64,000 nucleotides of DNA from Streptomyces antnestii. GTDB taxonomy: Bacteria; Actinomycetota; Actinomycetes; Streptomycetales; Streptomycetaceae. A program made the position numbers and the translations under genes. The notes under the pieces are model-generated. The model did no database searches and was not told the origin of the DNA. It saw nothing but the letters and a program-made list of their open reading frames with translations. The DNA lies in contig NZ_RZYA01000021.1 in NCBI RefSeq assembly GCF_004005495.1, positions 1 to 64,000 on the forward strand, given 5' to 3'. Positions 52,402-62,623 of the stretch are shown one piece after another; the first letter of the stretch is position 1, and each line of letters opens with the position of its first letter.

Positions 52402-55400
52402 TCAGGCACAGTTTCCGCCCGACGGGTCGCAGATGTTCGATCCGCCGCCGTTGTCGACGAAGGGATCAGGACCCATGCTGTCGGCGACACCGAAGGGGTC
52501 GACGGTGTCCTTGAACATCTCCCACGCCCCTCGGCCCCAGCCGTACGTCCTGATGTAGCTCGGCGCCTGGGCTGCCGAGACCACACCTCCGACGATGCCG
52601 AACGCCTTGTAGGCGCCCCGCATCTTCACGGGCTCACCCACCGGCGTCTGCTTGGCCAGCGGATGAGCGGGGGCGAACTCCTGCCCCGTCATGTCCTTCA
52701 TGGCGAGGGTCCCCGCGACGGTTGCCCGGTTGGTGTTGATCGCCGCGAGCATCTCGGGGTTGGCCTTCACATCCTTGGTCAGCGCACCGGCGACGTCCTT
52801 GGAGTTGAGGGCGTTCCACAGCTCGCCGGCCTCGGCCTGGGCGACCTTCAGGTCGGCGTCGTTGAGGAGTCCGTTGCCCCTGACCCGGGCGCGGCGGTCG
52901 TCCTCCAGAAGTTTCGCGAGGGAGACCATCGCGTTGGACGCCTTCTGCATGTGCCAGAGCTTTCCGGTCTTCTGACCGGAGTTGAACTCCTGGAGGAGCG
53001 CCGTGGTGGTCTTGCCGTCACCGAAGACGTCCCCGTCCTGGACGAAGTCACGCGCGTACAGCTGGTTCAGCGTGTTGTCCAGGTCCGCGTTCGCGACGGC
53101 CGGCTTGCGCGCGATCGGCTTGGACGCGCCCGGGTTCGGCGTGGCCACACAGATCAGGCAGACACCGCTGACGTCCGTCGTGCCGCCGCACACGTCCATG
53201 ATGCCCTCGGCACACGGAAGGTGACCGTCCATCTCCACGAAGCTCGTGGGGTTGCCGCCGGTGAAGGCGTACCGGTTGCCCGTCATGGGGTCGGTGCCGA
53301 GGCCGCTGTCGGCGAGGGCGCCGTTGTACATGTCCCGCGTGGTGAAGCGGTTCAGACCCGGGTTGTACTCACGGAAGCCCATGTCGTACGTGCCCGAATT
53401 GGCGTCCCAGCGCTTGGCGTTGTAGCGGTAGGGGTTGTACGCCTCCTTCGTCGGATCGGCCGCGTCGGGCTTGTCGATCCCGGTGAACTCGGAATCGTCG
53501 TTCTTGCCGTAGGCGGTGTAGCCGTAGGTGGCCTTGGTGTCGCCGTCCTTCGTCGTCAGGGTCTCGACGTCGGAGTGGCCGTTGTAGCCGTAGTACCCGT
53601 CCTCTGTGGTGCCGTCGCTGTTGTGCGTGATCTGCGACAGACGCTCGCCCCAGGGGCTGTACTGATACGACTTCGTCAGCTTCCCGGCGACCTCCTCGCC
53701 CATGACCTCCGTGGACATACCGAGGTAGTCGTAGTCGGTGGTCTTGCCGTCCGCCGTCTTCGACGTGGTGCGGTCGAGCGGGTCGAAGGTGTACTTCGTC
53801 GACTTCAGGGCGCCGGAGTCGTCGAGCTTCTGCGCGTCGACGACGTGGTCGAACCCGTCGTAGACGCTCCGCTCGATGGTCTTGCCGCCCCCGGTGACCG
53901 ACTCCTGCCGGCCGAACGGGTCGTAGTTGTACGAGAACGTCGTGCCCGACGTCGTCGCCGACAGAAGCCGGTTGCGGTCGTAGGCGTACGTCGAGGTGGT
54001 GCCGCCGACCGTCTGCGAGACGACGTTGGCGTTGGCGTCGTGGACATACGTGTCGGTACCCGCGCCCGTTCCCGTCTTCACGGACTTCGCCAGGCGGTCG
54101 GCCGGGTCGTACGTGTAGTCGGTGGTCGAGGAGAGGAGCGCCGCGTGATCGTCGGCGTTCATCTTCTTCGCGATGTCCTGCGCCCTGTTCCCGTTCGGGT
54201 CATAGGCGTAGGTGTGGTCGCTGACGAGGGTGCCGTTGGACTTCTTCTCGGTCTGGGTGTTGAGGGACCCGTCGAGGTAGTAGCCGTAGTCGACGGTATT
54301 GCTGTTGGCCTTGGTCTCCTTCAGCTTCAGGCCACGGTCGGTGTACGTGTACGAGGACACCTTCGGCGAGGCGTCGCTCGCCGACGTGCCGACCGACACC
54401 GTCTTGACGAGCTCACGCAGGTCGTAGGTGTACTTGGAGAACTGGTCGGGGTGTGTGACCGTGTCCGGCTGGCTGTTGGCGTCGTACGTGTACGACGTTG
54501 CCTTCTTCTCCTGCCCGGCGAGCGCCTCGGTGACCTTGGCGATCTGGTTCAGGCCCGTGTAGGCCAGCGTGTACGCGTCGATCTTGGCACCGGACGAGGT
54601 GTCGTCGATCGACGTCATGTTGCCATTGGCGTCGTAGGCGTAGGCGAAGGACTTCTTCTCGTTGTCCGTCTCCCCTGCCGTGTCGCGCACCAGCTTGACG
54701 CCGTCGGCGACGGCGATGCCGCCGCTGTTCTGGTCCAGCTTCAGCTTGGCGTCCTCGCCCTGCTTCAGGCTGAACGAGCCAAGGGACACCCACGTACCGG
54801 TGTTCGCGTTCTGGTCCTTCGTCACCGAGGGCTCAGTCGTCGCGCCGTGCGTGAGCGTGTACTTCGCCGTGGTCGCGGCGCCGGTCACCTTGGGGAAGTT
54901 CACGTACGCGGTGTACGTGCCGTCCTTCGGGATGTTCAGCGTCCACGTGAACGCGTCGGTGCCACTGCCCGCCGCGTGCGTGCGGTGGTCGTAGCCCTGC
55001 TGGCCGGTGACATCACCCTTCGCCCAGGTACCCGTCGACGACGTGTTCTGGGTGTCGGAGTTGTCGACCAGGACCACGGACTTGCCCACCGGCACACCGT
55101 CGTCCGACTTCGACTTCAGCTTGCCGTCGGGGTAGTACGACCACGACATGGTGCGGTCGGACGAGCCGCCGGCCGAGGTGAGCGTGCGGGCGGTCTGCTT
55201 CCCCAGCTCGTTGTAGTCGTATGTGGTCCTGATGTCCCACGGGTCGGTGGACGACCTGGTCCAGCCGTTGTCGAAGTAGCTGAACGTGGTGTCGTTACGG
55301 ACCGTCTGGCCCTCTGACGGCGGCATCGAGGTCGCGGAGACCCGGCCCACCGCGTCGTAGTCGGTCCGCGTGTAGACGTCCGCCTTGTTGTAGCGGGCGT

Positions 55401-58400
55401 CCGCCGGGTCGTACGGCTGGTACTGCTTGACCGGTCGGTTCAGCGCGTCGTACTCGGTACGTGCGGTGAAGTCGTCCGCGGTCGCGGTGGCGGCGCCTCG
55501 CGGCGTGATCACCTTGGTCGTGTTGCCGACCTGGTCGTATTCGAACTTCGTCGACCGGGTGGTGGTGCCCGAGTACGGGACCTTGACCTCGGTCTGCTTG
55601 CCGCGCTCGTCGTAGGTGGTCGTCACGGTGTTGTTCTCGGCGTCCGTGGTCGCGACCGCCAGGGAGTCCTTGTCGTAGGACTTCTTGGTGGTCTTGCCCG
55701 CGGCGTCGGTCAGCGTGACGACCCGGTGGTTCAGGTCGTAGTCGGTCTTGGTGGTGTAGTCGTCCGGGTCGGCGGTCGCGTTCTTCTTGGGGTCGACGAC
55801 CTTGGTGACGTTGCCGACGTTGTCGTATCCGTACGAGACCTTGTCACCCTTGGCGTTGACCACGGAGGTGAGTTCGTAGATCTCGTCGTAGTTGTTGGTC
55901 GTGACGTAGTCGGTGGTGTCCGTCGACGTCAGCGAGCCCTTCGGCTCCGTCGTCGTCCTCAGATTGCCGACCTTGTCGTACGTGTACGTCGTCTTCCGCT
56001 CGTCGGACGTGGTCGTGTCCTTGGGGGCCGTGGCCTCGCTGACCTGGTCTGACTTGTCGTAGACGGCCGTGGAGACGGCGCCGCCCGGTGAGGTCGACTT
56101 CGTGGTGTTGTCGTTGGCGTCGTACACCGGGGCCGGCGTCGTGATGAGCACACCCGCGGACTGGTCCTTCGGCACCGTCCGGTCCAGCGGACGTCCGTAC
56201 GTGTCGTAGGCCTGGGTGGTCTTCTTGCCGAGCGCGTCGGTGACGTCGGTGACCTGGCCGCGCTCGTCGTACGCGAACGAGGTGGACTTGCCGAGCGCGT
56301 CGGTGATCGTCGACGGGTAGCCGGTGGGACCGAAGTCGCTGTTCGTGCTCGGGTTGCCGTTGGCGTCCGTCGCCTTGGTCAGCTCACCGTAGGAGTCGTA
56401 CTCGTACGACGTCGTGTAGTCCCCGGCGGTGCCGGTGGTGGCGACGCCCTTCGGGTCGGTGACCGTCTTCAGGTTGCCGAATGTGTCATATCCGAACTGC
56501 CACTTGCGCCCCTCCGGAGACGTCTTCGTGTACAGGTCGGCCGAGTAGCCGTCGATCCTCGTCTGGTACGTGTACTGCGACGAGTTCGCCGGGTACGTGC
56601 CCGGTGCGCAGTCCGACTGGGGCGGCACCCCGGCCTTGTTGCTCTCCGGGTCGCGCTGCCAGAGCGGATAGCCCGTCTTCTGGTCGTAGCAGTACGCGGT
56701 CTTGGCGCCGTTGTCCTCTTCGAGGTACGTGACGTTGTTGTCGGCGTCCCAGCTCATCTTCGCGATCTGGGACTTGGCGTTGGTGTTCTGCACCGGACGG
56801 CCGAAGTCGTCCGCGACATGCGTGGTGACGTGCGACTCGGCGTCGGTGACCACGGCATCGGTGAACTTCGTGTTCGTGGCGTCCGCCGCGTACGTGAAGC
56901 CCGTGTCACCGCCCGCACGGTCGGTGATCGTCTTGGTCCACCAGTGGTACTTAGGGTCGTCACCGGCCTTGGGCTCGTTGAACGCCAAGGCGGTGGCGTT
57001 ACCACGCGGGTCGGTGACGTTGACCAGCTTGACGTTCTTGTTGCCCTGCGTGGCGTCGTACGTGAACCCGAACACCTTCGGCTGCGCCGACCCCGCGCCG
57101 TCCGTCAGCTTCGTCAGGAGGGCCTTGTCCGAGTACTCGAACGTCAGCTTGCGGCCCGAGATGTCCGTCATCGACTGGACGTGGTCGGCCACCTTCGGGA
57201 AGGGCGCCGTCGACTTGTCGAAGTACGTGACGGTCAGCGACTGCCGGCCCGCCGGGTCGGTGATGTACGCGAGGTACTTGGTCGGCTTACCGCCCGCCTT
57301 GTGCGTCTCGTACGTGTACGTCTGCGTGTTGCCGTTCCGGTCGACGATCGAGGTCAGGTAGCCGTCGCAGCCGAACAGGAAACGGGTTCCGTCGGGGCGC
57401 GTGAGCGTCCAGGCGTCGGGGATCGGGTCCTTGTTCGGCGTGCAGTCCAGGCCCGACTTCATCGTGACCTTGTAGTGGACGCCCGCGGGCGCCTTCCACG
57501 TGCCGTCCGGCTGCTTGGCGAAGACGTGCGTCGTGCCGTCACCGTCCGGGAGACGGATCTCCGTCGGGTTCGGGTTCGGGTGGAAGTCCAGCTGCGCCCC
57601 GAGCCGGATGGGACCGGCGGTCTGGCCGGACCATCCGGCGCCCAACACGGTGTCGCTGGTGTCGAGCGAGTTGTACGAGAACCGGGCGAAGGTGTTGAGA
57701 CCGCGTCCCGGGTTGTTGAACGCGTTGTACGACCAGACCGCGTTGCCGGACGACAGGTTGTTCATGACCGTCGACCCGGCGCCGGTGTTCTTGCCCGCGT
57801 ACGAGTAGAACTTCTCCAGGCCTAGCGAGTTCGACGTCGGGTCCTCGACGGCGACGTTCTGCTTCAGGGACGGGATGCCACCCGTGCCCGCCGACAGCCA
57901 GCTGCCGTCCGAGACCTTCTTGATGTCCCAGCCGAGGACGTAGTCCGTGCGCTTGTTGCCCTCGTCCGAGTTGATCGGCGTCTTGACCTGCGCCTGAATC
58001 GTCGCGGACTGTCCCGGCTTCAGGTTCGGGACGGCCGTGGACAACTGGTTGCCGCCGTTGGTGACGTCCGTGCCGTCGGGCAGCTTCCAGGTGTACGAGA
58101 GCTGCCGCTCACCGGCCAGCCACTCGCTGTTGGTGGTGTTGGTGAGCGTCGTCTCGACGGTGTACGTGGAGTTCGGCGTCATACGCTGCGGCGTCTGCGG
58201 CGCGTAGTACGTGTTCTCCGTCGTCGCGTCCACGTAGATCACGCGGAGCAGCGGGCCGAGCTGCTGGTCGGCGGCCTCCGAGGCCAGGAACAGCGTGCGC
58301 TCCTGCGGCCCCGTGGTCGTCTCGTCCTTCAGCTTGACCATGGCGCCGTGGTTGCTGGTCGGGGTCTTCACCCAGCCCTGCGTGAGCGACGTGGCGTCCC

Positions 58401-61110
58401 ACCAGTGACGGCCGACCTCGGAAACCTGCGCGACGGTGTCCGAGACGGTCGCCCCGAAGTCACCGCCCGGCGCGGTCCACGGGGTGGTCGCGTTGGCGTT
58501 GTTCCAGGTGGCGGTGGTCTCCGTGAAGTCCTTGTTCAGACCGTGGAGTTCATAGATCGCACCGTCCGTACCGGTCGTCGTCTCCGCGCCCCACATGTAG
58601 AGCTTGGAGTCGAGGACGGTCGCCGTGGCCGGGATGTCGGCGGTCGGGAACTTCATCAGCGCACGCGTCTTGCCGTACGTGCCCGAGTTGTTGCCCGCGC
58701 TCAGCCACTTCTGCGGCACATAGGACAGGATCGTGTCCTCGTTGGTGGTCGGCTGCTGCGAGGACAGCGTGGTGTCGGTGACACCGCCGGCCGTGCCCTG
58801 GACGAGCTTCATCGTGCGGCCGGCCTTGGGCACGCCCACGATGCGGGTCGGAGACCCGATGACCTGCCCGTTCTTCGTCTTCACCGCGATCTGGTAGTAG
58901 TACGAACGCCCGATCTCGTCCGTGGACGAATCGGGCGTCGGGGTCGCGGTGGTGTCGGTGTAGGCGGTCGCGCCCTTGTCGACCGGGGCGACCAGGGTCG
59001 CGGCGTTCGGCGTGAACACCTGCTGCGTGGAGCGGTGCAGCTGATACTCGGCGATGTCCAGACCGGAGTCACCGGTGGTGTTGCTGTACGGGGCCCAGGA
59101 GAGCTCCGGGCCGGTGTCGTGGACGACGGTCGGCGAGTCCAGGGAGGTCCCGACCTGGCCGTACGTCACGGTGAGGCGCGGATAGGTCGCGGTCTCGCCG
59201 CCGTACGACGTGCCGTCACCGGCCTCGTAGCGCGGGCCGCCGGTGAGCGTGCCGGCCAGGGTGTCGTCCTTGGCCTGGAGCACGAAACCGTTGTTGGCGG
59301 AGCTGCCGCTGACCCACTTCTGCACGGTGTCGGTCACGGCGAACTTGTGCCACTGGTTGTACTCGCCGGTGTCCTTGACGATCTGCGCCGGGTTCACGAG
59401 CCGCACCGAGTCCGCGATGTTGCGGGTCGTGGAGCTTCCGGTGTCCCCCAGAACGATCTTCCCCGCGTTGCCCTTGGCGAAGTAGAACTGGCTGCTGTTC
59501 ACCGCCTTCCACGCGGCCGTGGTACCGGACTGGTTGACCGTCCCGGTGGCCGTGCCGTCGCGGTGGTTCAGCGTGTACGGGGCGGCCGTGGCGCCGTCGG
59601 TCGCGGGCGGGAAGTGAGCCTCCACCCGGTACGAGGCGGTCTCGGCTATCCGGGGCTGCCAGGTGTACGACTCGCCGGTCGCGGTGTTCTTGTTGTAGGC
59701 GAAGTCGTCGTTGGTGGCGGCGCCACCGGTGGTCGTGGCCTTCGGCCATTCGCCCACGGCGGCGGTCCCGGCGTCCCCGTCGTCTATCTGGACGGTCGTG
59801 CCGGACAGTTCACCCGACAGCGCGCTGGTGTTGGACCAGTTCGCCGTCGACTCGTCCCACGCGCCGGTGGCGCGGTGCGCCTCGATCGTGACGTCGTTGG
59901 CGTTGGTGGTGTGCGCCTGGTCGAAGTACATCTCCAGACGCGCGGAGTCGATCGTCGTGCCGGCCGGGATCTCGTTCAGCGGGAACTTGATCAGCGACCT
60001 GGCGATACCCGTGTCGGTCTTGCCGACCGACATCTTCCAGGTGTTGTTGAAGTTCACCGCCGGCTGGTCCGAGAGCACCATCGTGTCCTGGGACTGCGAC
60101 GGGGTCGGCGCGATGGTGATGGTCGGGTCGATCGTGACGGGGTACTGACGGCCCTTCGCGGACAGCCACTTGGCGTCCGGAGTGACCTCGATCAGCCAGT
60201 TCTTCCCGTCCTTGACCAGCTTCTGGCTGACCTTGGGGCTGTAGGAGAGCCCGTACGGCGAGCCCGCGTCCTTGCGGGTGTCCGTCATGTAGGCGGCCGG
60301 GATCACCATCACCGGCGTGTGCGGCAGCTCGCCGTACAGACCGATCGACCCGTCCTTGCGCGCCTTCGGCGTCAGCCCGCCCGTGTCGAGCGTGAACGTG
60401 TAGGACACCGCCTTGCCCGGCGCCTTCGCCAGGACGATGTTCTCCTTCACGCGCCCGGGGCCGACCTGGTACTCCAGATCGGCGCCACCGGCGGCGGCGT
60501 CCTTGTACGTGACGGTGGAGCCCTTGGCGACCGGGTCGAGCGCCTTGGCGTCCGCGCCCTTGAGCCCGAGGCTGACGGCGGGACCGTCGGTCCCGGCCTG
60601 GAACTTCAGCAGCCGGCCGGAATCCCCGCCGAACCAACTACGGCCGGAATTGGTGGTATTGGCGAATTCGAAACCCTTGGCGTCGGTAGCCCCGACACCG
60701 GTCTCGATGGACTTCCAGGAAGCCCTTTTGCCCTTCCCCGCGGCCTTTCCGGAGCGGTATCCGGTCGGAACAGCCGACACCTCGGCCTGAATTCGACCGT
60801 CGGACAGCTGCCAGAACCGGGCGTGCTCGGTACGGCGGGACGTCAGTTCCCGCACGCGCTTCGCGGCGGGCTGCTTCTTGCCCTTGGGCAGTTTCTCGCG
60901 GCTCGACATCTCCAGCTTGTTGCTGGAGGGCGGCTGCTCGTTCTTGTCGTCGTCATCCCCGGAGAACCAGCCTGCGATGGTGTCGACGACTCCCTTGTCG
61001 TCGTCCCCCTTCGCAGAAGCGGGCGCGGCGTACGCGACCTGCGGCAGGGCGGCACCTGCCACCGCCGACACGACAAGGCAGGAGATCAATCTCCCGTAAC
61101 GGACTTTCAC
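52402..61110 (-). CDS. Secreted RHS/YD-repeat polymorphic-toxin-type protein
   Basis: A 2902-aa exported protein. Signal peptide is at 1-28 (VAYA-AP). A DNRLRE domain spans about 338-650 but is split by a golvesin-like domain at about 445-575. A second DNRLRE lies at about 790-960, then an unordered wall region, YD repeats from about 1400, a second golvesin-like insertion, and further repeats to the RHS core (PYRYNAKRWD, then YNPGLNRFTTRD). The last 269 residues (after MDGHLPC) are a variable C-terminal domain with cysteines at the end (CDPSGGNCA); this is the candidate toxin. GTG 61110 has GAAGGG 9 bp upstream. Confidence 0.93.
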   Translation of the reverse strand: MKVRYGRLISCLVVSAVAGAALPQVAYAAPASAKGDDDKGVVDTIAGWFSGDDDDKNEQPPSSNKLEMSSREKLPKGKKQPAAKRVRELTSRRTEHARFWQLSDGRIQAEVSAVPTGYRSGKAAGKGKRASWKSIETGVGATDAKGFEFANTTNSGRSWFGGDSGRLLKFQAGTDGPAVSLGLKGADAKALDPVAKGSTVTYKDAAAGGADLEYQVGPGRVKENIVLAKAPGKAVSYTFTLDTGGLTPKARKDGSIGLYGELPHTPVMVIPAAYMTDTRKDAGSPYGLSYSPKVSQKLVKDGKNWLIEVTPDAKWLSAKGRQYPVTIDPTITIAPTPSQSQDTMVLSDQPAVNFNNTWKMSVGKTDTGIARSLIKFPLNEIPAGTTIDSARLEMYFDQAHTTNANDVTIEAHRATGAWDESTANWSNTSALSGELSGTTVQIDDGDAGTAAVGEWPKATTTGGAATNDDFAYNKNTATGESYTWQPRIAETASYRVEAHFPPATDGATAAPYTLNHRDGTATGTVNQSGTTAAWKAVNSSQFYFAKGNAGKIVLGDTGSSTTRNIADSVRLVNPAQIVKDTGEYNQWHKFAVTDTVQKWVSGSSANNGFVLQAKDDTLAGTLTGGPRYEAGDGTSYGGETATYPRLTVTYGQVGTSLDSPTVVHDTGPELSWAPYSNTTGDSGLDIAEYQLHRSTQQVFTPNAATLVAPVDKGATAYTDTTATPTPDSSTDEIGRSYYYQIAVKTKNGQVIGSPTRIVGVPKAGRTMKLVQGTAGGVTDTTLSSQQPTTNEDTILSYVPQKWLSAGNNSGTYGKTRALMKFPTADIPATATVLDSKLYMWGAETTTGTDGAIYELHGLNKDFTETTATWNNANATTPWTAPGGDFGATVSDTVAQVSEVGRHWWDATSLTQGWVKTPTSNHGAMVKLKDETTTGPQERTLFLASEAADQQLGPLLRVIYVDATTENTYYAPQTPQRMTPNSTYTVETTLTNTTNSEWLAGERQLSYTWKLPDGTDVTNGGNQLSTAVPNLKPGQSATIQAQVKTPINSDEGNKRTDYVLGWDIKKVSDGSWLSAGTGGIPSLKQNVAVEDPTSNSLGLEKFYSYAGKNTGAGSTVMNNLSSGNAVWSYNAFNNPGRGLNTFARFSYNSLDTSDTVLGAGWSGQTAGPIRLGAQLDFHPNPNPTEIRLPDGDGTTHVFAKQPDGTWKAPAGVHYKVTMKSGLDCTPNKDPIPDAWTLTRPDGTRFLFGCDGYLTSIVDRNGNTQTYTYETHKAGGKPTKYLAYITDPAGRQSLTVTYFDKSTAPFPKVADHVQSMTDISGRKLTFEYSDKALLTKLTDGAGSAQPKVFGFTYDATQGNKNVKLVNVTDPRGNATALAFNEPKAGDDPKYHWWTKTITDRAGGDTGFTYAADATNTKFTDAVVTDAESHVTTHVADDFGRPVQNTNAKSQIAKMSWDADNNVTYLEEDNGAKTAYCYDQKTGYPLWQRDPESNKAGVPPQSDCAPGTYPANSSQYTYQTRIDGYSADLYTKTSPEGRKWQFGYDTFGNLKTVTDPKGVATTGTAGDYTTSYEYDSYGELTKATDANGNPSTNSDFGPTGYPSTITDALGKSTSFAYDERGQVTDVTDALGKKTTQAYDTYGRPLDRTVPKDQSAGVLITTPAPVYDANDNTTKSTSPGGAVSTAVYDKSDQVSEATAPKDTTTSDERKTTYTYDKVGNLRTTTEPKGSLTSTDTTDYVTTNNYDEIYELTSVVNAKGDKVSYGYDNVGNVTKVVDPKKNATADPDDYTTKTDYDLNHRVVTLTDAAGKTTKKSYDKDSLAVATTDAENNTVTTTYDERGKQTEVKVPYSGTTTRSTKFEYDQVGNTTKVITPRGAATATADDFTARTEYDALNRPVKQYQPYDPADARYNKADVYTRTDYDAVGRVSATSMPPSEGQTVRNDTTFSYFDNGWTRSSTDPWDIRTTYDYNELGKQTARTLTSAGGSSDRTMSWSYYPDGKLKSKSDDGVPVGKSVVLVDNSDTQNTSSTGTWAKGDVTGQQGYDHRTHAAGSGTDAFTWTLNIPKDGTYTAYVNFPKVTGAATTAKYTLTHGATTEPSVTKDQNANTGTWVSLGSFSLKQGEDAKLKLDQNSGGIAVADGVKLVRDTAGETDNEKKSFAYAYDANGNMTSIDDTSSGAKIDAYTLAYTGLNQIAKVTEALAGQEKKATSYTYDANSQPDTVTHPDQFSKYTYDLRELVKTVSVGTSASDASPKVSSYTYTDRGLKLKETKANSNTVDYGYYLDGSLNTQTEKKSNGTLVSDHTYAYDPNGNRAQDIAKKMNADDHAALLSSTTDYTYDPADRLAKSVKTGTGAGTDTYVHDANANVVSQTVGGTTSTYAYDRNRLLSATTSGTTFSYNYDPFGRQESVTGGGKTIERSVYDGFDHVVDAQKLDDSGALKSTKYTFDPLDRTTSKTADGKTTDYDYLGMSTEVMGEEVAGKLTKSYQYSPWGERLSQITHNSDGTTEDGYYGYNGHSDVETLTTKDGDTKATYGYTAYGKNDDSEFTGIDKPDAADPTKEAYNPYRYNAKRWDANSGTYDMGFREYNPGLNRFTTRDMYNGALADSGLGTDPMTGNRYAFTGGNPTSFVEMDGHLPCAEGIMDVCGGTTDVSGVCLICVATPNPGASKPIARKPAVANADLDNTLNQLYARDFVQDGDVFGDGKTTTALLQEFNSGQKTGKLWHMQKASNAMVSLAKLLEDDRRARVRGNGLLNDADLKVAQAEAGELWNALNSKDVAGALTKDVKANPEMLAAINTNRATVAGTLAMKDMTGQEFAPAHPLAKQTPVGEPVKMRGAYKAFGIVGGVVSAAQAPSYIRTYGWGRGAWEMFKDTVDPFGVADSMGPDPFVDNGGGSNICDPSGGNCA

Positions 61111-61165
61111 GTCCTGTGACCCTTCATCTTCTGTGGCACGCGCCGGAATCCGGGCATGCCGAAGT

Positions 61166-61189
61166 GTCGGCCGGGGTGTCCCGGCCGAC
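61166..61189 (-). terminator. Terminator between SUKH-like and RHS genes
   Basis: Perfect 10-bp stem GTCGGCCGGG/CCCGGCCGAC with loop GTGT, 56 bp upstream of the RHS GTG. It separates the two leftward genes into different transcripts. Confidence 0.78.
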
Positions 61190-61269
61190 CGTTTCTCACT
61201 TTGTGGCGTGCGATTTCTAATCAGTCACGGAGTCAGGAGTCAACCGAACTCCCAATTGGGGACGGATGC

Positions 61270-62391
61270 CTACGCTTCCGCCCCGTAACTCTGGAACCAG
61301 TGCGTTTCGTAGTATCGCGCGATGGAGTAGGGGTGCGAGCGCTCCGTCAGCATCCGGAAGACGAACTCGGCGGCTGTGCCCGGGAATTGGGTCCACGCGC
61401 GGAGGTCGTCGGTGACGACGACGGGCCAGCGGTCGGGGTCGTCGCCTTCGGTGACCCAGTAGAACTCGCCTTCCTGCTCGGACGCCCCCCACTGCAACAG
61501 GCCGCCGGGCGCGGGGTGGATGCCGTACGGCTCCCAGAGGCTCGTGCCGGATCGCGCGGCGAACCGGGCCAGGTATTCGGCCTGCCCGACGAAGTCCATG
61601 GAGCGGTTGCCGGACTCGGGCACGTAGAGGCTGAGGTACGCGTCGAAGGCGCCGTCCCGGAAGATCTCGGCGAGCTGCTTATAGTCGCCGGGCAGCCGGG
61701 TGCCGAGCCGTTCCTCCACCGCCGCCCAGTCGACCGTACGGGGCTCACCGGCCCACCCGGTCACGGCGACGACCCGCTCCACCCACGTCGCGTCGGCGGG
61801 CAGCCCCGCCACGTCGGGCACGGCCCGCTCGGCGACGAGGACCACGCGCCGCACGTCGTCCCCGGCGCGCACGGTCCCGGCACCGATCCAGCGACTCCCG
61901 TGCGCCCAGGCCCGCATGTCGACGACGTCGGCGCCGAAGGGCACGAGCAGGGGCCGACCGGTCGTCGCGTCCACCGTAGGGTCGGCGTACCCGCCCATGG
62001 CGAGATTGCGCGAGGACTCGTAGCGGCTGTTGATCGCGTCGACGAGATCGGCGAGGGGCAGCTCTTGGGACACGGCGAGACAGATGTGCCCGGCCCCGTG
62101 GCCGCGCTCGCCGCACTCCGGTGGCCGCGTGTCACGACCGACCAGCATGGTGACCGCGTCGAGCAGCTCGCCCCGGTCCATCAGCTTCCCCCACCTCCTG
62201 CGCTCGCGCGCGAGCCTGCCGTCTTCCCTGATCGCCCGGATCTCCCGCCGCACCCAGAACCCGATGTAGCCCCACGCGGGGAGCGCCGCGACGAGGGCGG
62301 CCAGCCGATCGCTCAGGTCCTCGCCGGCGCCGAGCGTGATCACCCCCATGACCGCGACCCAGCACATGGCGTAACCGAGCAGGCGATTCAC
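61270..62391 (-). CDS. Membrane-anchored SUKH (SMI1/KNR4)-like protein
   Basis: A 373-aa protein. The N-terminus has two hydrophobic segments (about 5-22 and 36-52: YAMCWVAVMGVITLG; VAALPAWGYIGFWV). The C-terminal about 160 residues have the SUKH pattern: WAAVEERLGTRLPGDYKQLA, FLR-type GNRSMDF, LLQWGASEQEGEFYWVTEGD. SUKH proteins are frequent immunity proteins for nuclease toxins. Here it is upstream of, and separated by a terminator from, the RHS gene. GTG 62391 lies 7 bp after GGTGGGGG. Confidence 0.82.
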   Translation of the reverse strand: MNRLLGYAMCWVAVMGVITLGAGEDLSDRLAALVAALPAWGYIGFWVRREIRAIREDGRLARERRRWGKLMDRGELLDAVTMLVGRDTRPPECGERGHGAGHICLAVSQELPLADLVDAINSRYESSRNLAMGGYADPTVDATTGRPLLVPFGADVVDMRAWAHGSRWIGAGTVRAGDDVRRVVLVAERAVPDVAGLPADATWVERVVAVTGWAGEPRTVDWAAVEERLGTRLPGDYKQLAEIFRDGAFDAYLSLYVPESGNRSMDFVGQAEYLARFAARSGTSLWEPYGIHPAPGGLLQWGASEQEGEFYWVTEGDDPDRWPVVVTDDLRAWTQFPGTAAEFVFRMLTERSHPYSIARYYETHWFQSYGAEA

Positions 62392-62623
62392 GCGCAACCC
62401 CCACCGCGCTCCCTCTCGGGGAAACGGGCTGGTTGTACCGCACGCCGCCCCCGGAACGCGAGCCACGGGAGTTTTCGGACATCATCAGTTCAGCCATGGC
62501 CCAGATCTGCCAATCCCCCGGCGATCAGGCGGACCCCAGGGGATGGGCTCCCTGATGGGGCGGGAATTCGCGGCCGGTGCGTCGTGGGTGTCGTCTCGAT
62601 TGGCACATCTCGGACACTGTCAG

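Noticed and set aside
52345..61119. Very long plus-strand frames (990 and 923 codons) opposite the RHS gene
   Set aside because: Antisense shadows caused by GC bias; Arg/Val/Gly-rich with no domains, while the minus strand has a signal peptide, DNRLRE and RHS motifs throughout.
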